Under the pieces are notes generated by a model that was given only the letters and a program-made list of their open reading frames with translations, had not been told where the DNA came from and ran no database searches. Of a DNA stretch of 64,000 nt, positions 32,957 to 40,971 are shown one piece after another; position 1 is the first letter of the stretch, and every line of letters starts with the position of its first letter. The translations under genes and the position numbers were made by a program. Origin of the DNA: an uncultured Bacteroidales bacterium (GTDB taxonomy: Bacteria > Bacteroidota > Bacteroidia > Bacteroidales > SZUA-534); assembly GCA_902790595.1 (NCBI GenBank), contig CADASL010000010.1:116396-180395 (forward strand), given 5' to 3'.

Positions 32957-33949
32957 TCATCCACCACAATTACGGCAGATTTCAAGCCCTTTTCCCCACA
33001 CCTGCCGCCGTAAATTATCGGCCTCAACGCTGTTCCAAATTGAAAGGGCGTCGGTTTGGTTGACGTTGCCCAGACGGTGCCGGCAGTTTTTGTCGTAGCA
33101 GCAGAGCGCGACATCGCCGTTGGCGGCAACTACCATTGTGCCGCGCAAGCGGAAGCAGTTGGCGTTGAACTGTCGTTTCGGGACAATGGTGCCGTCGGTG
33201 GTCAGGCGGTAGCGGCTGTATTTCGAGTTTTGAGGTATCATTTCGGCGGCGTTTGCCGATGTTTCAATCTGCGCCGTTTTCAGCACCACGCGGTCGGCGC
33301 CCCATTGGCGGGCCAGCCGTTTGAAATCGGCAATCTGATGCTCGTTGTGGCGGAAGACGATGAACTGCGCCGTTACAGCCGGATTGCCGCGCCCCAGCTC
33401 GCGCCGCGCTCTCACAATATTGCCAATGCCGTCGATGGCCTTTTGAAGACTGCCGCCTACGCGGTATTGCTCATAAACCGCTTGCGTGGTGCCGTCAATC
33501 GAGACAATTATCTGGTCGAGGCCGCTGCCGACAAGCTCGCGGCAAATGTCGGGGGTGAGTGTCTGGCCGTTGGTCGATATGGTGGTGAAAATGCGGTGTT
33601 GGTGCGCTTTGGCAATCATCTGGCAAAGGTTCGGGTTGAGTGTTGGCTCGCCCTGGAGGAAAAACTGGCAGTTCACCAGCCACGATGCCAGCGGTTGCAA
33701 GGCGTTTTCAAAGGTGGCGGTGTTCATCAGCTGGCCTTGGCGCTGCAACCGCCCGCCGCCCAGCGTGCACTCGGGGCACCGCAGGTTGCACACCGATGCC
33801 GGCTCCACCGACAGCGATTCGGGCCGCGTTGTCACCCGTCGCATCCGCGCAAGCGAGCACAGCCTGATACGCGCCGAGTTGGCCATCCGCGCAAGCGTGA
33901 AAGCCCGCGCAAGCCCGACAACCAATTGTATTTTAGCCATTACCGACAT
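32957..33949 (-). CDS. radical SAM/SPASM domain protein
   Basis: A 330-residue iron-sulfur protein. The radical SAM cluster motif is 'VCNLRCPEC' (Cys54, Cys58, Cys61), followed by 'GEPTLNP' (SAM binding) and 'TTISTNGQTL'. A C-terminal SPASM region follows, with cysteines in 'NCFRLRG', 'ALCCYDKNCRHRLGN' and a terminal 'CRNCGG' for auxiliary Fe-S clusters. SPASM enzymes modify peptides or mature enzymes, but no precursor peptide gene is visible next to it. The first 40 residues are Arg/Ala-rich with a 14-residue internal repeat (LARM twice), so the true start may be further in (ATG near residue 36). Confidence 0.85.
   Translation of the reverse strand: MSVMAKIQLVVGLARAFTLARMANSARIRLCSLARMRRVTTRPESLSVEPASVCNLRCPECTLGGGRLQRQGQLMNTATFENALQPLASWLVNCQFFLQGEPTLNPNLCQMIAKAHQHRIFTTISTNGQTLTPDICRELVGSGLDQIIVSIDGTTQAVYEQYRVGGSLQKAIDGIGNIVRARRELGRGNPAVTAQFIVFRHNEHQIADFKRLARQWGADRVVLKTAQIETSANAAEMIPQNSKYSRYRLTTDGTIVPKRQFNANCFRLRGTMVVAANGDVALCCYDKNCRHRLGNVNQTDALSIWNSVEADNLRRQVWGKGLEICRNCGG
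33842..33914 (-). repeat. direct repeats CATCCGCGCAAGCG inside the 5' end of the radical SAM gene
   Basis: A 14-bp word at 33842-33855 recurs exactly at 33884-33897 (42 bases, i.e. 14 codons apart); a shorter copy CCCGCGCAAGC is at 33904-33914. The repeats encode the LAR(M) units of the N-terminus. Confidence 0.7.
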
Positions 33950-34170
33950 CGCTCTATATATTAATAGGTGTAAGGCCGAGCCTCATTCACGCAAATATAG
34001 GTGAGATTTTCTTGCCGCCGCCTACAAAACCGACAACGAGCGGCAAATGCTATCAGCTGATAATCAATATTATACTAACAAAATGCGATTTTTCTTCATA
34101 AAACATTGGTTTCTGCTGCAACGTTTCGGGGTTTCAATCGTCATTGTAGTGTATTTAAAACAAAACTGAT

Positions 34171-34869
34171 ATGAAAAAACTTTTGCTAATGTTAATGGGC
34201 GTTTCGATGCTGAGCGTCGGCTGCGCCATCAATCGCAACTCCGATTATGCCACCTCAACCCGTCAGGTTTCGGGGTTCACTGGCATCGATGTAGGCCAGG
34301 GCATCAAGGTCAATGTTGTAATCGGCGACGCCGACAATGTTGTGGTCACGGCTCCTGCCGACTACATCGACGATATTAAAACCGAGGTGAAAAACGGCAC
34401 TTTGGTGATTCACTGGGATAAGAAACGCAACATAAGAATGCCGCAGAAGGTTGAGGTTGATGTTACAGCCATCGGCATTGTGCGGGTAGTGGCCAGCTCG
34501 GGCGCAACCGTCACAACCGACACGCTCACGGGCGATAATCTGGTGTTTGCGGCTTCGTCGGGAGCGAGGATTAACGCTATGGCGAAGGCCAACAAGGTTA
34601 CGGCCGAGTCGAGCTCAGGCTCAAGCGTGATGCTTGCCGGCAAGGCTCAAAATGTTGATTTCGATGCATCGAGCGGCGCAAGCATCAGTGGCGACAAGCT
34701 GACAGCCGCCAACGGCAAAGCCGAAGCGTCGTCGGGCGCCAGCGTCAGTGTCAGCGCCAATGTGAACCTTGAAGCCGAGGCCTCAAGCGGCGGCCGGGTG
34801 CGCTACAGCGGCAACCCCACAATGGTCAACGTGTCGTCGAGCAGCGGCGGCTCCATCTCACGCCTCTAA
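34171..34869 (+). CDS. lipoprotein with head GIN domain (DUF2807), putative adhesin
   Basis: A 232-residue lipoprotein (lipobox 'SVGC', Cys18). The start of the mature part 'RQVSGFTGIDVGQGIKVNVVIGD' and the following repeated beta-helix turns with 'ASSGA' (at least five times: VASSGAT, AASSGAR, ASSGAS, ASSGAS, ASSGGR) are the GIN-domain signature common in Bacteroidetes. Thought to be a surface or periplasmic adhesin-like protein; function unproven. Monocistronic by its terminator at 34910-34942. The 33950-34170 gap has no recognisable promoter box. Confidence 0.92.
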   Translation: MKKLLLMLMGVSMLSVGCAINRNSDYATSTRQVSGFTGIDVGQGIKVNVVIGDADNVVVTAPADYIDDIKTEVKNGTLVIHWDKKRNIRMPQKVEVDVTAIGIVRVVASSGATVTTDTLTGDNLVFAASSGARINAMAKANKVTAESSSGSSVMLAGKAQNVDFDASSGASISGDKLTAANGKAEASSGASVSVSANVNLEAEASSGGRVRYSGNPTMVNVSSSSGGSISRL

Positions 34870-34909
34870 GATTAGTCCCTATATTAAACTAATAGTTGCT
34901 TACAAAAGA

Positions 34910-34942
34910 GACAGGCGGGCGCCAGCCCGCCTGTCTTGTTTT
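34910..34942 (+). terminator. intrinsic terminator of the GIN-domain gene
   Basis: GACAGGCGGGC (34910-34920) and GCCCGCCTGTC (34925-34935), an 11-bp stem with 4-base loop followed by TTGTTTT. Confidence 0.9.
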
Positions 34943-34994
34943 CCGCTGTGAATATTTTTGCGAAGATAAAAACGCACAAAAGCCGCAGTTTTTT

Positions 34995-35002
34995 TATCTT
35001 TG
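34995..35002 (+). promoter_or_regulatory. -7 box TATCTTTG
   Basis: Perfect TAnnTTTG 49 bases before the ATG at 35052; leader about 43 bases. Confidence 0.6.
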
Positions 35003-35051
35003 TGCTAATTAACCTTTGTCGCCATTGTGCGGCAATTAAAAACAGATTGTA

Positions 35052-35696
35052 ATGAAAGCAAAAAAACTGATTATTGGTGTTTTGATGCTCAACGCTTTTG
35101 GTGCATCGGCACAAATCCTGACCGGCGACTCGTTCGCAAAGTATGATATTGACAAGTATGATGGCAAATCCGACCACAAACATCAGTATGCTGAGGCGGC
35201 TGTAGCTCTGAAATCGCGTTTTGAGCTCGACAAAAACGACCAGCTCTCGTACACCTCTGTTGTTGAGTGCGCGGGAATGGACAAAGACAAAATCTACGAC
35301 AACATAAGCGGCTGGTTCACAAAGGCTTTCGCCGACAAAAGCTCGTCAATCAAGACCAACGACAAGGAGTCGGGGGCGCTTGTGGTGAACACAACTCTGA
35401 AAAATGTTGTTTCGTTCCCGCATCAGATTGTCAGTGTGAATATGATTGTGAAAATCAACATTAAAGACGGCAAACTGCGGCTGGTGCAGACAATCAAGGA
35501 TTACGTCATCAATACCAGCTCAAATTGGACGCCGAAAAAATGCGCTCCTTTCTATGACGAGCAAGACGCTCTCCGCAAAAAAATCGGTTCGAGTGCTTAC
35601 GTGGCAAGCTGCGTGTTTGCTGAAATTGTTGAGAAACAGCTCAAAGAGGCCGTAACTCCGAAAGCTCCCGTCAAAGACAACGACGACGATTGGTGA
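35052..35696 (+). CDS. secreted DUF4468-like protein
   Basis: A 214-residue protein with signal peptide MKAKKLIIGVLMLNAFGASA. The mature part has the pattern 'QLSYTSVVECAGMDKDKIYDNISGWFTKAF' (landmark), then 'SGALVVNTTLKN' and 'MIVKINIKDGKLRLVQTIKDYVI', which fits the Bacteroidetes DUF4468 (TBP-like fold) family: substrate-strand, WF helix, paired strands. Role unknown, periplasmic. Own -7 box and terminator, so monocistronic. Confidence 0.7.
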   Translation: MKAKKLIIGVLMLNAFGASAQILTGDSFAKYDIDKYDGKSDHKHQYAEAAVALKSRFELDKNDQLSYTSVVECAGMDKDKIYDNISGWFTKAFADKSSSIKTNDKESGALVVNTTLKNVVSFPHQIVSVNMIVKINIKDGKLRLVQTIKDYVINTSSNWTPKKCAPFYDEQDALRKKIGSSAYVASCVFAEIVEKQLKEAVTPKAPVKDNDDDW

Positions 35697-35716
35697 TTTC
35701 TGACTTTAATGATTTC

Positions 35717-35758
35717 AACGGGCGATGGTCAATACGATTGGCTGCCGCCCGTTTTTTT
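35717..35758 (+). terminator. intrinsic terminator
   Basis: AACGGGCG (35717-35724) and CGCCCGTT (35746-35753) with a 21-base loop followed by T-run to 35758, after the DUF4468-like gene. Confidence 0.8.
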
Positions 35759-35805
35759 GTTAACCAACTTTTCGGCGATTGGAGGAGACAAAAGGAGCTG
35801 GCGCT

Positions 35806-36726
35806 TTAAATTCCGAACCAGCCTTTCACCGTCTGGCAGTCGGTTTCGAGTTGCGCCCGGAGTTCGTCGAGGTTGGCAAACTGGCGCTCGTCTCGGATTT
35901 TATCCACAAAAAACACCTCAATAGTGCGGCCGTAGATGTCGCCGCTGAAGTTGAACAGGTGCGCCTCAATGGTTGGTTGCCCCGCGTCGGCAATGGTTGG
36001 GCGGTTGCCGATGTTCAGCATTCCTGCATATTCGGTTCCGTCGATGTTGGCGCGGATGGCGTAGGAGCCGTTGCCTGGCACAAACTTGCATTCGTCGGGC
36101 TGGATGTTGGCTGTGGGGAACCCGAGTTTGGTGCCAATATGATTGCCGCTCACCACCTTGCCCGAAAGACCGTAGGGGCGCCCCAGCAGCTGGTTGGCCT
36201 CAATCACGCGCCCTTCCGATAGCAGGTTGCGGATGGCTGTGGAGCTGATGGGCTGTGTGTCGGCGGCGAGCACCTCAAGCTGCCGCACCTCAAAACCAAG
36301 CTTTTCCGCCAGCGCCTCAACCTCGGCAAAGCGTCCGCGGCCGTTGCGGCCAACTTTGTTGTCGTAGCCGATAAGCAACGTGCTGATTTGCAGCTTTTTC
36401 ACCAGACATTCGGTCACAAACACATCGTATTCCATCTGTGCGAACTCGCGGGTGAAAGGCAGAGTTAGGAGCCAGTCGATGCCTGTTTCGGTCATCAGTT
36501 GCAGCTTCTCGTCGGGTGTTGAAAGCAGGCCGGTCTGCTTGCCGCCCAAAACCGCTGCCGGATGCGGCCAGAAGGTGATGACCACACTGCTGCCGCCCGT
36601 CTGCCGCGCATAATCGGTGAGCTGCCGCAACACCTCGCGGTGGCCACGGTGCACCCCGTCGAACGAGCCGATGGTGACAACCGGCTTGCTGATGTTCAGG
36701 TTCTCGATGCTGTTGCTTGTTTGCAT
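35806..36726 (-). CDS. ribF: bifunctional riboflavin kinase/FAD synthetase
   Basis: Makes FMN and FAD from riboflavin. The 306-residue protein has the FAD synthetase nucleotidyltransferase motif 'GSFDGVHRGH' (20-29) and 'STAIRNLLSEGRV', then the riboflavin kinase domain with 'GTKLGFPTANI' and 'GMLNIGNRPT'. The ATG at 36726 is preferred over 36747: a minus-strand TATTTTTG box (36763-36756) would place transcription start near 36749. No FMN riboswitch-like leader is present (only about 30 bases between box and ATG). Confidence 0.95.
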   Translation of the reverse strand: MQTSNSIENLNISKPVVTIGSFDGVHRGHREVLRQLTDYARQTGGSSVVITFWPHPAAVLGGKQTGLLSTPDEKLQLMTETGIDWLLTLPFTREFAQMEYDVFVTECLVKKLQISTLLIGYDNKVGRNGRGRFAEVEALAEKLGFEVRQLEVLAADTQPISSTAIRNLLSEGRVIEANQLLGRPYGLSGKVVSGNHIGTKLGFPTANIQPDECKFVPGNGSYAIRANIDGTEYAGMLNIGNRPTIADAGQPTIEAHLFNFSGDIYGRTIEVFFVDKIRDERQFANLDELRAQLETDCQTVKGWFGI

Positions 36727-36755
36727 ACGTCGCGCGCTCTCCCTCAATTTTCGTG

Positions 36756-36763
36756 CAAAAATA
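36756..36763 (-). promoter_or_regulatory. ribF: -7 box TATTTTTG of ribF
   Basis: Minus-strand TATTTTTG, a perfect TAnnTTTG, 29 bases before the ribF ATG at 36726. It forms the left end of a 311-base divergent intergenic region with the cyclase gene. Confidence 0.6.
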
Positions 36764-36949
36764 CCTTTTGCGCCGTTTCGTGGCCGAAAATTATCGCCTA
36801 ATGTGCATATTATCGCGCAAGACGTTGATAATTAACGCATATCGGCCCGACCGCAACTTGCGGCAAAAACACTTGACGGGAGCGGTTTTTCGGGCGCTCG
36901 TCAAAAAGGTGCGGCAGTTTGTCACATATTTCGGTGCGTTCGATAAACA

Positions 36950-36973
36950 AATCAAAAATTCATATATTTGATT
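36950..36973 (+). promoter_or_regulatory. -7 box TATATTTG inside an inverted repeat, cyclase promoter
   Basis: TATATTTG (36963-36970) is a perfect -7 box 68 bases before the cyclase start. It is overlapped by an inverted repeat AATCAAA (36950-36956) and TTTGATT (36967-36973), spaced by ten bases. This could be a regulator site covering the promoter, or chance in A+T-rich sequence. The rest of the 36727-37037 gap shows no gene. Confidence 0.5.
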
Positions 36974-37037
36974 CGGTTTGTCGAACCAATAAAACGCTTA
37001 TTTTGAAACGCTTTTTAAGGCATTAATACTGACTAAT

Positions 37038-38900
37038 TTGGCAACGAGAAAATTTAGCGGAATTACCGTCTTGACGGCACTTGTGCTATCGTCAAGTATG
37101 GTTGTATCAGCATTTTGCGCGCGCGCCCAGTCAACGGTTGCGGGCGCGTTCGATGTTGGAGTGGCTGTTGAGGAGAGGGTTATTCTGTCGTCGAAAGACA
37201 ATGCCGATGGCGAAATTGAGTATAACTTCGCCGAGCATCTTGGCACAAAAAAAATCACACTGACCATCAATCCCGACGATGTGACGCGCCTTATGCTAAG
37301 CGAATTCTGCTTCGAAGGCATCGGCCAGGAGCCGATATGGTCGTCGAAATCGTCGGTGACATTCAACCTGCCGTCGCGCCACGCTGAAATCACCATCAAG
37401 GCCCGCACCGATGGCGGCCTGTCGTACCAGACAACGCTGAAACTCACCGACGGCCGCTCGTTCGGCATCATCGATTTTGTGGTGGCCATTCTGATTGCCG
37501 TTGCCGCCGTCTGCGCCATCTACTTCTGGAGCCGGCTGAAGATTCTGCGCGCCACACTTTCGCTCGAAAGCGAGATTACCGACCGCACCAAGGAGCTTCA
37601 GGCGCAAAAAATGAAATACGACGAGCTGGTTGCCAATTATATGCCGAAAGAGGAGTTCGAGAAACTGAAGGCGAAGGAGAAGACAAAAGACAAAGCCACT
37701 CGTTACAAGATGGTTACGGTTCTGTTTTCCGACGTGCACGGATTCTCAAACATATCGAAAACCGAAAACGCCGAACAGCTTATCGATGACCTCGACCGCT
37801 TCTTCTTCCACTTCGACGAGGTGGTGAGGAAGTTCCACATCGAGAAAATCAAATCGATTGGCGACATCTATATGTGCGCCGGCGGAATCCCGCAGAAGAA
37901 CCACACCAACCCGATTGAGGTGGTGCTGGCCGCCTTCGAGATGTACCAGTATATGCAGTCGATGAAAGTGCAGTACGGCAACGACAAAGGCTGGAACCTG
38001 CGCATCGGCATACACACCGGCCCGGTTTTCTGCAACAACACCGGAAACAAGAAGAAGCTCGAAATCTGGGGCGACACCGTGAACATTGCCAGCCGTATGG
38101 AGGCCTCGGGCCAGATAAACAAGGTGAACATCACCGGAATGACCTACGAGCTTGTGAAAGACTATTTTGTGTGCCAGTATTGGGGCAAGATGCCCGTGAA
38201 ATACAAGGGCGAGATTGATATGTACCTGATTGAGGGCTTCCGTCCGCACCTGTCGGAGGGCGGATTGGGCATCAAGCCGAACCAGGCCTTCCAGACGCGC
38301 CTGGGCATTGTCCGCTTCGACGACATTGAGGAGGTGGTGCTGAATATGCTTGAGGAGAAGCTGCCCAAAAACCTCTACTATCACAACCTGAAGCACACCA
38401 TTGATGTTACAACGCAGGTTGAGATTATCGGCCGCCACGAGGGCATCACCGACGAGGAGATGCTGCTGCTGAAAACCGCCGCGCTGTTCCACGACACCGG
38501 CTTCACCCGCACCTACAAAGACCACGAGGAGGCCGGCTGCGAGATTGCGCGCGAGTATCTGCCAAAATACGATTACACCCCCGAGCAGATTGATTTCATC
38601 TGCAACCTGATAATGAAGACCAAGCTGCCGCCGAAGCCGGTTGCACTGCTTGAGCAGATTATCTGCGACGCCGACCTCGACTATCTGGGCCGCGCCGACT
38701 TTATTCCGGTGTCGGGCAACCTCTACCGCGAGCTGCGCGAGAGGGGCGCCATCGAGGATGACATTGACAAGTGGAACTTGATGCAAATCAAGTTTATAGA
38801 AGGACATCAATACTTCACAAATTCGGCAAAACAGATGCGCGATGTGAACAAAAACAATCAATTGGAGGCCATTAGGCGTTTAGTTGAAAAAAATAATTAA
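37038..38900 (+). CDS. membrane class III adenylate/guanylate cyclase fused to an HD domain
   Basis: The 620-residue protein has a signal peptide (1-31, 'FCARAQS'), a periplasmic beta-rich domain (about 32-140), a membrane helix (144-166) and a coiled linker (170-215). A class III cyclase domain (about 223-400) follows, then an HD domain (about 430-610). Cyclase residues are complete: metal Asp232 ('LFSDVHGFS') and Asp276 ('IKSIGDIYM'), Lys272, transition-state Asn349 and Arg353 ('GDTVNIASRME'). The second purine-selecting position is Glu342. HD ligands: His449, His453, His485-Asp486 and 'CDADLD' near 543. Start is TTG, required to give the signal peptide a basic N-terminus. A sensor that makes, and possibly breaks, a cyclic nucleotide is inferred. 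Confidence 0.88.
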   Translation: MATRKFSGITVLTALVLSSSMVVSAFCARAQSTVAGAFDVGVAVEERVILSSKDNADGEIEYNFAEHLGTKKITLTINPDDVTRLMLSEFCFEGIGQEPIWSSKSSVTFNLPSRHAEITIKARTDGGLSYQTTLKLTDGRSFGIIDFVVAILIAVAAVCAIYFWSRLKILRATLSLESEITDRTKELQAQKMKYDELVANYMPKEEFEKLKAKEKTKDKATRYKMVTVLFSDVHGFSNISKTENAEQLIDDLDRFFFHFDEVVRKFHIEKIKSIGDIYMCAGGIPQKNHTNPIEVVLAAFEMYQYMQSMKVQYGNDKGWNLRIGIHTGPVFCNNTGNKKKLEIWGDTVNIASRMEASGQINKVNITGMTYELVKDYFVCQYWGKMPVKYKGEIDMYLIEGFRPHLSEGGLGIKPNQAFQTRLGIVRFDDIEEVVLNMLEEKLPKNLYYHNLKHTIDVTTQVEIIGRHEGITDEEMLLLKTAALFHDTGFTRTYKDHEEAGCEIAREYLPKYDYTPEQIDFICNLIMKTKLPPKPVALLEQIICDADLDYLGRADFIPVSGNLYRELRERGAIEDDIDKWNLMQIKFIEGHQYFTNSAKQMRDVNKNNQLEAIRRLVEKNN

Positions 38901-38905
38901 ATTTG
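38898..38905 (+). promoter_or_regulatory. -7 box TAAATTTG overlapping the cyclase stop codon
   Basis: Perfect TAnnTTTG starting in the TAA of the cyclase gene, 23 bases before the ATG of the Usp gene at 38928; the Usp could be expressed both from here and by read-through. Confidence 0.5.
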
Positions 38906-38927
38906 TAGATTATTCAATTGATAGGAT

Positions 38928-39776
38928 ATGGCTAAGACGAGAAAAGACGTTATTGTGATACCTTGGGACTATACCGAGACTTGCGAGATAGCCCTTCAGC
39001 ACGCAATTCTGCTTGCTAACGAGGTTGACAACCAGATTATGCTGGTGCGGTTCATTAAGGCGCCCGGTTTGTTCGGCAAAGCCGCCAAGCAAGCCGAATA
39101 TGAGGAGGAAAAGGTGAAAATCAAAGAGGCCGCCAACCAGATGGTGCAGAAGTACAATCTTGACCCACAACGCATTTTCATCGATGTGGAGATTGGCACC
39201 AAGAGCAAAACCGTTGACGGACTGATGAAAGACGCCAACGCCAACCTGGTAATCACCGGCCGCACCTATAAGATGACCGAGAAGGAAACCCTCGGCATCA
39301 GGGAAATCACTGACATACTGTCGGTTATCGACATCCCGTTCATTGTGGCCACCACAGCGCCCACACACGACTACTACAAAGAGATTGTGGTGCCGCTCGA
39401 CCACGACAAGAAGATGAAGGAGACTCTGCAGTGGGTTGTCTATCTGTCGAAATACTACAACTGCAACATCAACATCATCAAGCCATACATCGATGACGAG
39501 TATCAGAAGAAGGATATGGCCAACAACATCTACTTCACCAAGAAGCTGCTCGACAAGAAAGACATTATATATGGTATAAAGACGGCCAAAAAAGGCAAGG
39601 TTTTCGAGGACGAGATTCTGCGTTTCAGCCAGAACATCGACTCCGACCTTGTGGTGCTCATCATCAACAAATACAAGAAGATGGTGAAGGACAACCCCGA
39701 CTATAAGGAGACGATTCCGTTCCTGGTAATCAACCGCAACAGCGAGGTTGTCAAGTACGGCGGAAGTTTCCGATAG
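38928..39776 (+). CDS. tandem universal stress protein
   Basis: A 282-residue protein of two Usp-like domains: the first begins 'KDVIVIPWDYTETCEIALQHA' and ends 'NLVITGRTYKMT', the second begins 'KEIVVPLDHDKKMKETLQWVVYL' (landmarks) and ends 'DLVVLIINKYKKM'. The second domain lacks the glycine-rich ATP-binding signature, so at least half is of the non-ATP or degenerate type. It lies 27 bases after the cyclase-HD gene, co-oriented, which hints at a common stress or cyclic-nucleotide response. Followed by a terminator. Confidence 0.88.
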   Translation: MAKTRKDVIVIPWDYTETCEIALQHAILLANEVDNQIMLVRFIKAPGLFGKAAKQAEYEEEKVKIKEAANQMVQKYNLDPQRIFIDVEIGTKSKTVDGLMKDANANLVITGRTYKMTEKETLGIREITDILSVIDIPFIVATTAPTHDYYKEIVVPLDHDKKMKETLQWVVYLSKYYNCNINIIKPYIDDEYQKKDMANNIYFTKKLLDKKDIIYGIKTAKKGKVFEDEILRFSQNIDSDLVVLIINKYKKMVKDNPDYKETIPFLVINRNSEVVKYGGSFR

Positions 39777-39796
39777 ACCGTCGGCAAACGACACTC

Positions 39797-39836
39797 AGCA
39801 GCCGGTTCCGAACGCTCGGGGCTGGCTGTTTTTTTA
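39797..39836 (+). terminator. intrinsic terminator of the Usp gene
   Basis: AGCAGCC (39797-39803) pairs with GGCTGGCT (39820-39827) with one bulge, followed by an eight-base T-run. Directly after the stop at 39776. Confidence 0.7.
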
Positions 39837-39859
39837 GTATAGTTTCTTTATTTTAAGTA

Positions 39860-40492
39860 ATGAAAAGAATTATCTATATATTGGCAGTAATCGTACTTAC
39901 AATCAACACCCTGAATGCACAAACAGACTTGAAGGTCTTTCAAGAAGATGTGCAGCAGTGTTTTGCAGTCAAAGACAAACTATTTACAAAAAGAGCAAAG
40001 CGATTTATGTTATCGGCTATACACAATCAAAAATCAGATAGCATAAAAGTTATTAATGTACCCGTAATATATTCATCCAAGAAAGCCGTTAAAAGCCTAC
40101 GTAAAGGAAATATAAATAAAAATGATTTTTTTGGCTATTTAGATGCTTCCAGTATGTCATTTGATGAAAGCATAATTATAAACGACACGGTTGTGGCTTA
40201 TATTATTCCAAGTGCTAATCCTTCAAAAGAGTTAGAATGTTTGACTATCTTAGATGATTATCGTAAATCGGAGGCCCAAGAAATAATCAACATTAATCCC
40301 GAAGTTATTTTTACCATTTACAATATACCAAGATGTTGTTGGTATATTAAAGATGCGGAGTTGTATGTTTTAGCATATCAAAACGATGTATTTAAATCAT
40401 TTAGAGCAACAGATTATTTGAGAGACTATCTTACAGAGGAACAGATAAGCTATATTTATCACAAAAAAGTAGTAGTTATAAGCGGAGAATAG
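39860..40492 (+). CDS. AT-rich secreted protein of unknown function next to an RHS remnant
   Basis: A 210-residue protein with signal peptide MKRIIYILAVIVLTINTLNA. The mature part is rich in Lys, Ile, Asn and Tyr; no family recognised. The gene is strikingly A+T-rich compared with every neighbour, with codons such as ATA, AAA and TAT frequent. It is followed after about 40 bases by a fragment of an RHS/YD-repeat gene. A foreign origin is likely; it could be an orphan immunity or accessory gene left from an RHS locus, which is inference from position only. Confidence 0.68.
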   Translation: MKRIIYILAVIVLTINTLNAQTDLKVFQEDVQQCFAVKDKLFTKRAKRFMLSAIHNQKSDSIKVINVPVIYSSKKAVKSLRKGNINKNDFFGYLDASSMSFDESIIINDTVVAYIIPSANPSKELECLTILDDYRKSEAQEIININPEVIFTIYNIPRCCWYIKDAELYVLAYQNDVFKSFRATDYLRDYLTEEQISYIYHKKVVVISGE

Positions 40493-40532
40493 CTATTAAA
40501 GTAAAAAAAGAGTTATTATGAGCGCACAATAG

Positions 40533-40841
40533 CGCATAGCATATAACTACACTTGGAACACTACAACCCAAAACCTGACCTCGCGCTCGATGGGTGGATA
40601 TACTGAGAATTTCACCTACGATGCCGCCGATCGCCTCACCAACTGGACTGTCAACAGCGCCGCCTACTCTGCCAATTACTCTGGCAATGGCAATCCCGAT
40701 AACTATCGGGAGCGCAAAAGCGATTTTGGCCTGTATGCCTACAGCGGCAGTAAGCCGCACGCTGTGAGCGGCATTAGCAGTCTGATTGCCGGAACAGGCG
40801 AGGAGCGCACCTGCGAGGCCGTTACGCTGACACTTATTTAA
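40533..40841 (+). pseudogene. RHS/YD-repeat gene remnant
   Basis: An open stretch without a proper start reads 'YNYTWNTTTQNLTSRS' followed by 'FTYDAADRLTNWTV' and 'GLYAYSGSKPHAVSGI', the unmistakable YD-repeat and 'KPHAV' text of RHS-family proteins, which are normally over a thousand residues. Only about 100 residues remain (first in-frame codon 40533, stop at 40839-40841) with no signal, shell or toxin tip. It contains a near-palindrome CCCGATAACTATCGGG at 40695-40710. Composition is GC-rich, unlike the gene just upstream. Confidence 0.8.
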
Positions 40842-40971
40842 AATCTACTCCATCGGGAAAAAATAAAAACCGCAAAACGTTCGCAATTCAACTATAAATT
40901 ATATTTTCGTAGGATTGTGAAACAATGGTGTGCTATCACACGCGCTAAACGTCAAATAAACATTTATTTAG

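Noticed and set aside
36727..36765. FMN riboswitch before ribF
   Set aside because: Only about 30 bases lie between the -7 box and the ATG, too short for the aptamer.
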